From Candidatus Thermoplasmatota archaeon (GTDB taxonomy: Archaea; Thermoplasmatota; SW-10-69-26; JACQPN01; JAJPHT01), in assembly GCA_035540375.1 (NCBI GenBank), contig DATLGO010000030.1, forward strand, positions 1 to 34,911: a DNA stretch of 34,911 nt, in the 5' to 3' direction. Numbering within the stretch: the first letter of the stretch is position 1; every line of letters begins with the position of its first letter. The notes under the pieces are model-generated. The model ran no database searches. It saw only the letters and a list, made by a program, of their open reading frames with translations, and was not told the origin of the DNA. Made by a program: the position numbers and the translations under genes. Of this stretch, positions 23,494-31,663 are shown one piece after another.

Positions 23494-24576
23494 GTGGAGT
23501 CCCGCAAGGTCCAGAAGGTTGGCGCCTCGACGCTGAGCGTATCGCTCCCGAAGGAGTGGGCGGAGGCGAACGGGCTGCGCAAGGGCGACATCGTGCTCTT
23601 CGAGCCCTTGAAGGACGGAACGCTCCGCGTCATGCCGAGCCGCGTGGGCGAAGCCGAGCGCGGACCCGCGCAGATCGAATATGTCGTGAACGCGGACCTC
23701 TGCGACGAGGTCGGGATGCTCGGCCGCGTGGTCGTGGGCAACTACGTGATTGGCCGCAACCACCTGCGCATCAAGTCGAAGTCGCGCATCCGCAGCGAGC
23801 ACATCCAGGAGGTCCGGAGCGCGGTGAGCAAGCTCATGGGCCTCGGCATCATGATGGAGACGCCCGACGAGATCGAGCTCCAGTGCTCGATCGACGCGGC
23901 GCGCTTCCCGATGGAGACCGTCATCAAGCGGCTCTACACCATCGGGGCGACGATGCAGCGCGAGGCGATCGAGGCCCTCGAGAAGAAGGACAAGAGCCTC
24001 GCCGAGGACGCGGTGGGCCGCGAGGACGAGGCGGACATGATCTACTGGCTCGCGTTGAGGCTCCTCCTCAGCGCGCAGGCCGACCCGTCGCTCGCCGAGA
24101 AGATCGGGATCCATGATTCGCTCCCCATCGTGGGCAACCGTCTCATCGCGAAGAATCTCGAGCACGTCGCGGACTACGCGGACAACATCGCGCGGAACGC
24201 GGTCAAGATCCTCGACTCGGGCCGGGCGCTCGACCCCGCCGTCGTCCGACGTCTTCGAAAAACGAGCGACACGAGCGCGCAGATCGTGGCGGACGCGCTC
24301 GCCTCCATCTTCGTGCACGACATGCACCTCGCGAACAAGGCCATCGAGGCGAAGGCCCGCGTCGAGGCGAGCGAGGAGGATCTCCTGAGGGAGATCGTGG
24401 ACGCCTCCGACGATCCCGCCCAGGTCGCAAGCCTCCGCGCGATCCTCTGGAGCCTGCGCCGCATCGCCGAATACGGCTCGGAGATCGCCGTCATCGGCAT
24501 CAACCGGTACCTCGAGCGGAGCTCCGCCCTCTGCCGCCCCGTGGACGAGAAGGAGCCGCGGTCGCGGCGGGGATGA
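23494..24576 (+). CDS. PhoU family regulator with AbrB-type N-terminus
   Basis: The 360-residue product has an N-terminal SpoVT/AbrB-like DNA-binding domain (about 1-50: KVQKVGASTLSVSLPKEWAE, LRKGDIVLFEP) fused to PhoU-type helical bundles (about 110-330). RREDEADMIYWLA-type and ENVADYADNIA-type blocks appear here as GREDEADMIYWLALR and LEHVADYADNIARNAV, with the metal-binding Asp/Glu residues of PhoU proteins. This fusion is typical of archaea, where it is thought to control phosphate uptake. No pst genes are in the window, so the target is unknown. The start GTG sits directly at the predicted transcript start. Confidence 0.88.
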   Translation: MESRKVQKVGASTLSVSLPKEWAEANGLRKGDIVLFEPLKDGTLRVMPSRVGEAERGPAQIEYVVNADLCDEVGMLGRVVVGNYVIGRNHLRIKSKSRIRSEHIQEVRSAVSKLMGLGIMMETPDEIELQCSIDAARFPMETVIKRLYTIGATMQREAIEALEKKDKSLAEDAVGREDEADMIYWLALRLLLSAQADPSLAEKIGIHDSLPIVGNRLIAKNLEHVADYADNIARNAVKILDSGRALDPAVVRRLRKTSDTSAQIVADALASIFVHDMHLANKAIEAKARVEASEEDLLREIVDASDDPAQVASLRAILWSLRRIAEYGSEIAVIGINRYLERSSALCRPVDEKEPRSRRG

Positions 24577-24601
24577 CCCGGGGCGACGTGTGCTAGAAGT
24601 C

Positions 24602-24607
24602 CTTTAG
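24602..24607 (+). promoter_or_regulatory. TATA-like element of the subtilase gene
   Basis: CTTTAG is centred 27.5 nt before the ATG at 24632, which supports that start over the in-frame ATG at 24614. Confidence 0.45.
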
Positions 24608-24631
24608 AAGGGGATGGCGGGTCCGGAGGCC

Positions 24632-26074
24632 ATGCGCATCGCCTCCGCCCTGGCCCTCGCGGCCGCCTTCATCGCCGCCGCCTTCGCGGGCTGCATCGGC
24701 ACGAACGACGCCCCGTCCCAGGACCCCGTAGACCCGGCGACGACCGACGCGGCGAAGCCGCGCGTGGTCATCGCCGTCATCGACACGGGCATGAATCTCT
24801 TCCACGAGGAGTATCGCCGCGCCGGCTTCGAGCCGCCCGCGTACCTCCCCGCGGACGCGACCGTCGTGCGCCTCGACTTCGACGCCGCGGACTTCGAGCC
24901 CGCGGTCGCGAAGAACCGCGCCGCGCTCGACGCGCTCGAGGCGAAGAAGCTCTACACCTTCCCCGGCACGAAGGTCGTGGGCGCCATCTCGTTCCGCTCC
25001 GAGAAGCTGGACGGCTGGCCCCTCATCCTCGACAAGCCGAAGAGCTACACGCACGGCACGATGACGACGAGCCGCGCGGCCGGCAACACGATCGCGATCG
25101 GCGGCGCGGACGACGTGGACCTCGTGATCGTCCAGGGCTTCTCGCCCGAAGCGGTGGCGTGGGCCGCGGACCAGCCGTGGATCGACATCATCTCGATCTC
25201 CGCGGGCATCAGCCCCTACAGCATCGTCCCGCTCGTGCCGAACCTTCTCGACAATGGCGGCATCGAGGCGTACGTCAAGGCGAGCCATGCGAAGCCCTTC
25301 TTCGCCTCGACCGGCAACGGCGTGGGGAACATGGGTCTTCTCGGCTTCCCTTCGTGGCTGCGCGGCACGTCCGGCGTTCCGGACGCGATCAGCGTCGGCG
25401 CGAACGACAACGACAAGATGTCGCACTGGCACAACCAGGACCCCTACATCTCCGCGGACGGCTGCGACAACCCGGCCGCGAGCGCCTCGTCCACCGCGAA
25501 GATCGCCGACACGGGCGGCGGCACGTCGAGCGCCACGCCCTTCAGCGCGGGCGGCGGCGCCAAGATGCTCCTCGAGGCGCGCCGCATCCTCGGCCACACC
25601 GCGGTCGGCGCCGTCGTCGATTCGACGCTCACCCTCCCCTCGGGCGCGTGGGACTCGCTCCGCAAGGCCGACGAATCCGTCGTCCTCGCGCGCGCGGACG
25701 GCAACGCGACGCTCCCGGCCGCGGGCCCGCTCGCGGACGGCGTCTTCACGCTGCGCGAGTTCAAGGACGTGCTCTACCACACGGCCCTCGCGAAGCCCAC
25801 GAACGACCCGAGCGACGGCCGCGCCTGCGGCGCCGAGCCCGCGGGCGGCGTCGTCCCCGGCGACGCGATCCCGGAGGACGCCCGCTTCGCCTGGCAGGGC
25901 TACGGCGAGGTCAACCACCTCTCCATCGAAGCGGCGGTCAAGGTCCTCGCGGGAGAGTCCGAGCTTCCGAAGCGCCCCGGCGCAGACCGCGAGTACGCCC
26001 GCGTCCACGCGATCAAGTCGGGGGTCGTGACGGGCCCGCTCGCGGACGTTCCCGCGCCGCTCGCCCTTCAGTAG
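24632..26074 (+). CDS. Subtilisin-like (S8) serine protease lipoprotein
   Basis: The 480-residue product has a lipoprotein signal peptide (FAGC, Cys21) and so is probably tethered outside the cell. The S8 catalytic triad can be read directly: Asp51 in AVIDTGMN, His141 in YTHGTMTTSRAAGN, and Ser299 in GGTSSATP. The oxyanion-hole Asn is Asn229 in ASTGNGVGN. SISAGI is the usual substrate-strand block. There is no clear propeptide; the mature chain enters the catalytic domain almost at once. The His lies about 90 residues after the Asp, a wide spacing that marks an insertion. The start at 24632 is chosen from the TATA spacing and signal peptide. It converges on the ABC transporter operon, overlapping its last gene by 7 bases. 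Confidence 0.88.
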   Translation: MRIASALALAAAFIAAAFAGCIGTNDAPSQDPVDPATTDAAKPRVVIAVIDTGMNLFHEEYRRAGFEPPAYLPADATVVRLDFDAADFEPAVAKNRAALDALEAKKLYTFPGTKVVGAISFRSEKLDGWPLILDKPKSYTHGTMTTSRAAGNTIAIGGADDVDLVIVQGFSPEAVAWAADQPWIDIISISAGISPYSIVPLVPNLLDNGGIEAYVKASHAKPFFASTGNGVGNMGLLGFPSWLRGTSGVPDAISVGANDNDKMSHWHNQDPYISADGCDNPAASASSTAKIADTGGGTSSATPFSAGGGAKMLLEARRILGHTAVGAVVDSTLTLPSGAWDSLRKADESVVLARADGNATLPAAGPLADGVFTLREFKDVLYHTALAKPTNDPSDGRACGAEPAGGVVPGDAIPEDARFAWQGYGEVNHLSIEAAVKVLAGESELPKRPGADREYARVHAIKSGVVTGPLADVPAPLALQ

Positions 26075-26907
26075 CGGCCGAGCTTGCCGGAGGCGAGCGC
26101 GCGCCGCTCCATGATCCGGAACGCCGTGTAGCCGACCGCCATGTGGGCGGCGCCCGTGAGCGCGAGCATCGTGAACGGACCCGCGAGCTCCGCGAAGCCG
26201 AGGCCGAGGAGGAGCGCGCCGCGCGCCACCTCGATGCCATGCGTCAGCGGGAAGGCCATGCTGACGACCTGCGCCCAGCCCGGAAGCGCGGAGATCGGGA
26301 ACATCATGCCCGAAAGCAGGATCACGATCGGCGCGAGGAGGATCGCGAGCGCGAACGGCTGCTTCCAGATGAGGCCCGCCGCGGCCATGAGGAAGCCGAA
26401 GCCCTGGAGCGCGAAGAGCGTGAGGACGAGGCCCGCGAGCGCGACGAGGACGCTCGAGGGCGTGAGGACGAGCGAGACGAACATCGCCCCGACGGCGACG
26501 ACGATGGCGGTGTCGAGGAGCATCGCCGTGAGGCCCGCAAGCGTCTTCGAGAACATCCAGACGAAGCGGTTCATCGGCGTGAGCGCGACGAGGTCCCACG
26601 TCCCCGCGCTTTCCTCCTCATAGACCGCGTTCCCGCCGCCTTCGAGCGCGGTCTGCGCGAGCCCGTTGAACGCAAGCCCGAGGAGCACGAACGCCAGGTA
26701 GTCCGGATAGCCGGTGGCTTCGAGGAAGCGCGGCGGCGTGCCGCCTCCCGCGACGATGCGGGCGATGACCCACGCGGAGGCAAAAAGCATGAAGGGGCCG
26801 ATGAGCTCCGCGACGAGCCAGCCCGCCCACGTGTAGAACCGGAACTGGCTCTTGAGGTTCAGGACGTAGGTCCCGCGGAACGTCCGCGCGTAGGTCTCAA
26901 TAGACAT
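26068..26907 (-). CDS. ABC-2 type exporter permease
   Basis: The 279-residue product has six hydrophobic segments and the ABC-2 membrane fold. YEEESAGTWDLVALTPMNRFVWMFSK is the conserved cytoplasmic loop (E-x-x-x-G-T-x-x-x-L/I-x-x-x-P) seen in this class, and PISALPGWAQVVSMAFPLTHGIEVARG is the conserved block before the last helices. It overlaps the upstream permease by 11 bases and should form a heterodimer with it. Substrate unknown: lipid, polysaccharide and drug exporters all look like this. Confidence 0.88.
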   Translation of the reverse strand: MSIETYARTFRGTYVLNLKSQFRFYTWAGWLVAELIGPFMLFASAWVIARIVAGGGTPPRFLEATGYPDYLAFVLLGLAFNGLAQTALEGGGNAVYEEESAGTWDLVALTPMNRFVWMFSKTLAGLTAMLLDTAIVVAVGAMFVSLVLTPSSVLVALAGLVLTLFALQGFGFLMAAAGLIWKQPFALAILLAPIVILLSGMMFPISALPGWAQVVSMAFPLTHGIEVARGALLLGLGFAELAGPFTMLALTGAAHMAVGYTAFRIMERRALASGKLGRY

Positions 26908-27730
26908 GGAGCGTCCCCCGCCTCTTCGCCTCCTTCTCCATGCGGCCGATGAGATACGCTCCGATCGCGAAGAACACGACGGTCGAGAGGGCGAGCGCGA
27001 GAAGCTCGCCCGAGACGGCGGCGATGTCGCCCCCGGCGAGGAAGACGCGTCTCACGGCCGCGATGCCGTACGTCACTGGAATGGCGAAGCTCGCGTATTG
27101 GATCTGGGTCGGGAGCGCGCTTACGGGAAACTGCACGCCCGCGAGGAAGCGGATCGGCGCCTGCACCGCGGAGGAGAGGGGACCCGCGGAGCGCGTGAGG
27201 AGGTAGAAGCCCGAGAAGAACACGCCGAGGGCGACCATCGCAAGGAGCGCGAGGAGGACGGCGAGGAGCGCGGCTTCCGGGTGCGCGACGGTGAAGCGGG
27301 CGTCGAACGCGAACATCGCGATGACCATCGCAAGGAGGACCGTCCAACCGGAGTCGAGCAGACCGTAGACGCTCTCGCCGAGGATGAACGCGACGCGCGA
27401 GGTCGGCGCGAGCATGACGATCTCGAGCGTGCCGTACCAGCGCTCGCGCTGGATGGCCATGCCGCCTCGCCAGTTCATGCCGAGGAAGAACGAGAAGAGC
27501 GTCTGCCCGAGGATGAGGAAGCCGGTGAAGCCGGTCGTGCCGGCGGCTTCGGCGAACGCCTCGGCGATGCGCGCGGGGTCGGCGACGCCCGTGTAGGCGT
27601 ACACGGCGATCGCGACCCAGACGAGGGGCGACAGGAGCCGTTGCAGGAGCCACGTCGGATAGGTGATCGAAAGGCGCCAGTTCTTGTAAAGCGCCGCGCG
27701 GATCGAACGGCCCCACGCGGTCGTCGTCAT
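26897..27730 (-). CDS. ABC-2 type exporter permease
   Basis: The 277-residue product is related to the downstream permease. It carries the loop QRERWYGTLEIVMLAPTSR and the block PVSALPTQIQYASFAIPVTYGI before the final helices, with six hydrophobic segments in all. The ATG at 27730 overlaps the stop of the ATPase gene (ATGA), and its 3' end overlaps the next permease by 11 bases, so the three are one transcription unit with tight translational coupling. Confidence 0.88.
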   Translation of the reverse strand: MTTTAWGRSIRAALYKNWRLSITYPTWLLQRLLSPLVWVAIAVYAYTGVADPARIAEAFAEAAGTTGFTGFLILGQTLFSFFLGMNWRGGMAIQRERWYGTLEIVMLAPTSRVAFILGESVYGLLDSGWTVLLAMVIAMFAFDARFTVAHPEAALLAVLLALLAMVALGVFFSGFYLLTRSAGPLSSAVQAPIRFLAGVQFPVSALPTQIQYASFAIPVTYGIAAVRRVFLAGGDIAAVSGELLALALSTVVFFAIGAYLIGRMEKEAKRRGTLHVY

Positions 27731-28767
27731 TCCAGGGTCTCCCCCGTGGCCCGCACGAACGCGTCCTCGAGCGTGGGCCGGTCGATGCGGTACTCGATGA
27801 GCGAGGCGCCCGCGCGCTTCACCGTCTCCGCGACCGCGGCCGCGAGCCCGTTCTCGGTCGCACCCTCCACGGGGAGGAGGCGGAACCGCGAAACGCCGCG
27901 CGCGGGATCGTGTCCCGCCTCCGTCGCGCGGGCGACGCCCGGCACCTCGCCCAGGCGCGCCGCGAGGGCGTCGCCGGCGCGCGCCACCTCGACGACGAGC
28001 GCGTGCGCGCCGCCATAGCGCTCCTTGAGCTCCGTGGGCGTGCCGACCGCGAGGATGCGGCCGCGGCTCATGATGGCGACGCGGTCCGAGAGCTGGTCGG
28101 CCTCGTACATGTAGTGCGTCGTGAGGACGACGGTCTTGCCATGCTTCGTGGTCAGATCCTTGACGAGGGCGCGGACGCTTCGCGCCGCGTGGGGGTCGAG
28201 CCCGATGGACGGCTCGTCGAGGAGGAGCACGTCGGGGTCGTTGAGGAGGCCGCGCGCGACGTGCAGCCGCTGCTTCATCCCCTTCGAATAGTTCTCGACG
28301 CGCTCATCGGCGCGGTCGGCGAGGTCCACGACGTCGAGCAGCGCGTCGATGCGACGGCGGGCGTCCTTCGCCGGCATGTCGTAGAGCTGGCTGAAGTACC
28401 AGAGGTTCTCGCGTCCCGTGAGGCGCCAGTACAGCGCGCGCTCGCCGCCGAGCACGACCCCGACCTTCCGCCGCACCGCGTCGGCGTCCTTCACGACGTC
28501 GAGGCCCGCGACCTCCGCGGTTCCCGAGGATGGAAGAAGGAGCGTGGAGAGGAGCTTCACGAGCGTGGTCTTTCCCGCGCCGTTCGGGCCGAGGAGGCCG
28601 AAGAACTCGCCGCGCGCGACCTCGAGGTCGACGTGGTCCACGGCGGTGATGGTCCCCTTCGGAGGTCCGCGACCCACGAGGCGCTTGATCGCGGCGCCCA
28701 TGCCCTGCTCGGGCTTGCGGTCGAACGTGCGGACGAGGGCCTGCGCCCGGATCGCGGGTTCCGGCAC
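27727..28767 (-). CDS. ABC exporter ATP-binding protein
   Basis: The 346-residue product has Walker A GPNGAGKTT (about 60-68), a signature written YSKGMKQRLHVARGL, Walker B VLLLDEPSIGLDP and the H-loop TTHYMYEA. The DNA-binding-like QGMGAAIKRLVGRGPPK stretch before the nucleotide fold and the roughly 80-residue C-terminal extension resemble the DrrA/NodI-type ATPases of ABC-2 exporters. A GTG start at 28767 is used, with CTCAAG (28797-28792, minus strand) centred 27.5 nt upstream. First gene of the three-gene operon. Confidence 0.9.
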   Translation of the reverse strand: MPEPAIRAQALVRTFDRKPEQGMGAAIKRLVGRGPPKGTITAVDHVDLEVARGEFFGLLGPNGAGKTTLVKLLSTLLLPSSGTAEVAGLDVVKDADAVRRKVGVVLGGERALYWRLTGRENLWYFSQLYDMPAKDARRRIDALLDVVDLADRADERVENYSKGMKQRLHVARGLLNDPDVLLLDEPSIGLDPHAARSVRALVKDLTTKHGKTVVLTTHYMYEADQLSDRVAIMSRGRILAVGTPTELKERYGGAHALVVEVARAGDALAARLGEVPGVARATEAGHDPARGVSRFRLLPVEGATENGLAAAVAETVKRAGASLIEYRIDRPTLEDAFVRATGETLE

Positions 28768-28791
28768 GCGCGGGCGAACGGGCTCGGGCTT

Positions 28792-28797
28792 CTTGAG
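28792..28797 (-). promoter_or_regulatory. TATA-like element of the ABC operon
   Basis: CTCAAG on the minus strand is centred 27.5 nt before the GTG at 28767. The same hexamer, at the same distance, precedes the PPOX gene. Confidence 0.45.
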
Positions 28798-28804
28798 TCT
28801 GTCC

Positions 28805-28963
28805 TCAGCGGGACCGCGGTTCCTTCGCGCGCGGCGGCGGCGCGCTCAGGCTCGTGAGGTCGCGTTCGGCTTCCTTCGCGAGGCGCTCGGCCTCGTTGAG
28901 GTGGTCCACGTCGGGCTCGCCCTCGAGGCGACCGTCGCGCTTCGTGACGTGGCGCGTGGGCAT
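28805..28963 (-). CDS. Small charged protein, 52 residues
   Basis: A short frame encodes MPTRHVTKRDGRLEGEPDVD and then a helical, Glu/Ala/Arg-rich stretch (LNEAERLAKEAERDL) with a basic Pro-rich end. It is too small for a confident family. Support for a real gene: the ATG at 28963 has a TTGAAG hexamer (28993-28988, minus strand) centred exactly 27.5 nt upstream, the spacing seen for leaderless genes here, and the frame fills most of the gap between the CoA ligase and the ABC operon. The promoter would overlap the ligase stop codon. Function unknown. Confidence 0.55.
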   Translation of the reverse strand: MPTRHVTKRDGRLEGEPDVDHLNEAERLAKEAERDLTSLSAPPPRAKEPRSR

Positions 28964-28989
28964 GCTCCACGCTCGCGCGCGCGGACGCT

Positions 28990-30948
28990 TCAACCTTCCG
29001 TGACCCGCCGGATCTCGTCGAGGGCCTGCGGGTTCGCGAGCGCCGTGAGGTCGCCCGCTTCGCGACCTGTCGCGCGCGCCCTGACGGCCCGCCGGAGGAT
29101 CTTCGCGTTGCGCGTGCGCGGCAGATCGCGCACCGGATGGATGCCCGCGGGCCTGAACGGTTTCCCGAGCGCCTCCGCGACCGCCTTCGCGAGCTTGGCC
29201 TCCACCTCGGGCGTCGCGGAGACGCCCGGCTTGAGGATGACGTACGCATGCACGCTCTCGCCCTTCACCGGGTCGGGAACGCCGATCGCGGCCGCCTCGA
29301 CGACGAGACCCGTGTCGACGAGGATGCTCTCCACCTCGGCGGGTCCGACGCGTTTTCCGGCGATCTTGATCGTGTCGTCGCTCCTGCCGTGCAGATACCA
29401 GTTGCCCTCCGCGTCGATCGAGGCGAAGTCGCCGTGGTACCAGAGACCGGGCCAGCGCGACCAGTACGTCTCGATGAAGCGCTCGGGGTCCTTCCAGAGC
29501 CCGCGCGTCATGCCCGGCCACGGACGCTTCGCGACGAGCTCGCCCACGGTGCCGCGGGGAACCGGGTTTCCGGCATCGTCGACGACGTCGACCGCCATGC
29601 CGAGCGCGGGGTGGCCGAGGCTCGTGGGCCTGAGGGGCGTGAGCGGCGTCGGGGACAGGAAGCAGGCGCCGACCTCGGTCCCGCCCGAGAGGTTGATGAT
29701 GGGGCAGCGCTCGCCGCCGATCTCCCTGAAGGTCCAGAGCCACGGCTCGGGGTTCCAGGGCTCGCCGGTGGAGGCGAGGATGCGCAGCGACGAGAGGTCG
29801 TGCTCCCGCGGCGGCTCGTCGCCGTGCTTCATGAGGCTGCGGATGAGCGTGGGCGAGATGCCGAGGATGGTGACGCCGTGGCGCTCGACGAGCGACCACA
29901 GGCGGTCGGGCGCGGGCCAGTCCGGGGAGCCCTCGTACAGCAGCACCGTGCCGCCGAGCGCGAGGCCGCCGACGATCTCCCACGGCCCCATGATCCAGCC
30001 CATGTCCGTGAACCAGAACAGGATGTCGTCCTCGCGCAGATCGACCTGGTGCGCGACCTCCTGCGCGACCTTCACCATGAACCCGCCGTGGACGTGCACG
30101 GAGCCCTTCGGTCGGCCCGTCGTGCCGCTCGTGTAGATGACCATCCATGGGTCCTCGGCATCCATCGGCTCGGTGGCGCGGAGGGTCCCGGCGGAAGCGA
30201 CGGCCTCGGCCCAGTCCACGTCCCGCTCGTCGTGCCACGGCACGGCCGCGAGCTCGCCGAGGCGGCGATGCACGACGACCGTCGCGACCGAGGGCACGCG
30301 GTTGACGGCCTCGTCCGCGATCTCCTTCATGAGAACGGGGTCGCCGCGCCGGAGGAACCCGTCGGCCGTGACGAGCGCCTTCGCGTCCGCGTCCTTCAGG
30401 CGCTTCTCGATCGCGTCCGCGCCGAAGCCCGAGAAGAGCGGGACGAAGATGCCGCCCACCTTCGCGATCGCGAGGAGCGCCGCGGCCGCCTCGGGGATCA
30501 TCGGCATGTAGACGCCGACCGCGTCGCCCTTCCCGATGCCGCGCGCGCGAAGGACGTTCGCGAGGCCGTCCACGAGGACCGAGAGATCGCGGTACGAGAG
30601 CTTCCGCACCTCGCCGTTCTCGCCTTCCCAGACGATCGCGAGCTTGTTGCGGCGCGGGCCCGTCGCGTGCCGATCCACGCAGTTGAGCGCGATGTTCGTG
30701 CGACCGCCGACGAACCACTTCGCCCACATGACGCCCGCGGACTCGTCCACGACGTCCTTGTAGGGCTCGTACCAGTCGAAGCCGAGGTCGCGCTCGACCT
30801 CGCCCCAGAACCAGGCGACGTCCCCCTGGGAGCGCGCGAGCAGGTCCTCGTAGCGCTTCGCGCCGACGCGCCGCATGAATCGGGCGACGTTCGCCTCGGC
30901 CGCGATCTCGGGCGTGGGCCGCCACACGATCCCCGCGGGGTCCGCCAT
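28990..30948 (-). CDS. Acetyl/acyl-CoA synthetase (AMP-forming)
   Basis: The 652-residue product belongs to the adenylate-forming CoA ligases, with the closest layout to acetyl-CoA synthetase. The motifs are: ARFMRRVGAKRYEDLLARS at the N-terminus; A3 phosphate loop YTSGTTGRPKGS; FTDMGWIMGPWE; STGEPWNP; NLSGGTEVG; WYHGDFASIDAEGNWYLHGRSDDTIKIAGKRVGPAEVES with the hinge Asp; and the catalytic Lys region PRTRNAKILRR. The acid specificity cannot be fixed by eye; acetate, propionate or a branched acid are all possible. The ATG at 30948 is supported by CTTGAAG about 28 nt upstream. TTG at 30978 lies in the promoter element and is unlikely. Confidence 0.9.
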   Translation of the reverse strand: MADPAGIVWRPTPEIAAEANVARFMRRVGAKRYEDLLARSQGDVAWFWGEVERDLGFDWYEPYKDVVDESAGVMWAKWFVGGRTNIALNCVDRHATGPRRNKLAIVWEGENGEVRKLSYRDLSVLVDGLANVLRARGIGKGDAVGVYMPMIPEAAAALLAIAKVGGIFVPLFSGFGADAIEKRLKDADAKALVTADGFLRRGDPVLMKEIADEAVNRVPSVATVVVHRRLGELAAVPWHDERDVDWAEAVASAGTLRATEPMDAEDPWMVIYTSGTTGRPKGSVHVHGGFMVKVAQEVAHQVDLREDDILFWFTDMGWIMGPWEIVGGLALGGTVLLYEGSPDWPAPDRLWSLVERHGVTILGISPTLIRSLMKHGDEPPREHDLSSLRILASTGEPWNPEPWLWTFREIGGERCPIINLSGGTEVGACFLSPTPLTPLRPTSLGHPALGMAVDVVDDAGNPVPRGTVGELVAKRPWPGMTRGLWKDPERFIETYWSRWPGLWYHGDFASIDAEGNWYLHGRSDDTIKIAGKRVGPAEVESILVDTGLVVEAAAIGVPDPVKGESVHAYVILKPGVSATPEVEAKLAKAVAEALGKPFRPAGIHPVRDLPRTRNAKILRRAVRARATGREAGDLTALANPQALDEIRRVTEG

Positions 30949-30972
30949 CGCGCGGGGAAGGCGAGGGGCGAC

Positions 30973-30979
30973 CTTCAAG
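30973..30979 (-). promoter_or_regulatory. TATA-like element of the CoA ligase gene
   Basis: CTTGAAG on the minus strand is centred 28 nt before the ATG at 30948. Confidence 0.4.
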
Positions 30980-31007
30980 CCTCCGTATCGACGGCCGCGC
31001 CAATGGG

Positions 31008-31013
31008 CTCATA
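31008..31013 (+). promoter_or_regulatory. TATA-like element of the ThiS/MoaD-like gene
   Basis: CTCATA is centred 27.5 nt before the ATG at 31038. Confidence 0.4.
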
Positions 31014-31037
31014 CCAAGGCAGATTGCAGCCACATGC

Positions 31038-31349
31038 ATGCCGGTCGTCCGCTTCTCCCCCGAGTTCGGCGACGCCCTCGGCGCGCTCGAGGCCCTCGAG
31101 GTCGAGGTCTTCGGCGACACGGTCGGCGAATGCCTGCGCCTCGCGGGCGTGCGCCTCGGCGCGTCCGACGTGGTCGAGCACGCCTTCGAGGGCCGCGGGG
31201 AGTTCGCGACGCTCGCGCGGGACGTCGCGGTCGTCGTGAACGGCCTGCGCGTGCGCGACGCCGACGACGTCGTTTCTCCCGGGGCGATCGTCGAGGTGTC
31301 GCCCCTCGGCGCCGGCCCCCGGCGGCCCGAGGCCCCGGAAGGTTCATGA
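31038..31349 (+). CDS. ThiS/MoaD-like beta-grasp protein
   Basis: The 103-residue product has the layout of small sulfur carriers of the ubiquitin fold: VEVFGDTVGECLRLAG, then VVVNGLRVRDADDVVSPGAIVEVSPLGAG. In MoaD, ThiS and archaeal SAMPs the chain ends in Gly-Gly directly after this last strand. Here the strand is followed by GAG and ten more residues (PRRPEAPEGS), so no terminal diglycine exists. Either it is trimmed to expose a carrier end, or it is not a sulfur carrier. The ATG at 31038 is supported by CTCATA 27.5 nt upstream. Its stop codon lies in an ATGA that opens a different frame. Confidence 0.7.
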   Translation: MPVVRFSPEFGDALGALEALEVEVFGDTVGECLRLAGVRLGASDVVEHAFEGRGEFATLARDVAVVVNGLRVRDADDVVSPGAIVEVSPLGAGPRRPEAPEGS

Positions 31350-31383
31350 CGGGGCCCGGCTTCTTGGCGCCCGGTGGTCTGAG

Positions 31384-31626
31384 CTGCTCCAGAAGCTCAA
31401 GTCCCGTCACCCGATCGACATCCCGGACCCGTGGCGCCGCACCGTCATCCTCGTCGGCGTCATCACGGCGATCGCGGGCCTCTTCCTCGCCCTCCCCCTC
31501 GGCGCGAACCTGTGGTACGGCTTCGGCGGCCTCACGCCCCACCTCGGGACCGTCATCGCGGTCGCGATCGGGCTCGGCTCGCTCGGCGTCTCGATGGCCG
31601 TCCTGACGCTGTTCGCGCGCTACTGA
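31384..31626 (+). CDS. Two-helix membrane protein lacking a standard start codon
   Basis: This frame encodes LLQKLKSRHPIDIPDPWRR, a first hydrophobic segment (TVILVGVITAIAGLFLALPL), a short loop (GANLWYGFGGLTPHLG) and a second segment (TVIAVAIGLGSLGVSMAVLTLF) ending ARY. Nearly every third codon position is G or C, so it is clearly coding. There is no ATG, GTG or TTG in frame ahead of it; CTG at 31384 is the first near-start. The ATG at 31346, which overlaps the previous stop as ATGA like other gene pairs here, is in the neighbouring frame and would need a one-base shift. I cannot say whether this is a CTG start, a sequence error or a frameshift. Function unknown. Confidence 0.6.
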   Translation: MLQKLKSRHPIDIPDPWRRTVILVGVITAIAGLFLALPLGANLWYGFGGLTPHLGTVIAVAIGLGSLGVSMAVLTLFARY

Positions 31627-31663
31627 GCGCGGGTTCGATCGTTCGAGGCGCGTTCCCGCCATC

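Noticed and set aside
31346-31606. ATG at 31346 as start of a Ser/Arg-rich protein in its own frame
   Set aside because: The encoded sequence is a low-complexity Ser/Arg shadow; the neighbouring frame encodes well-formed membrane helices.
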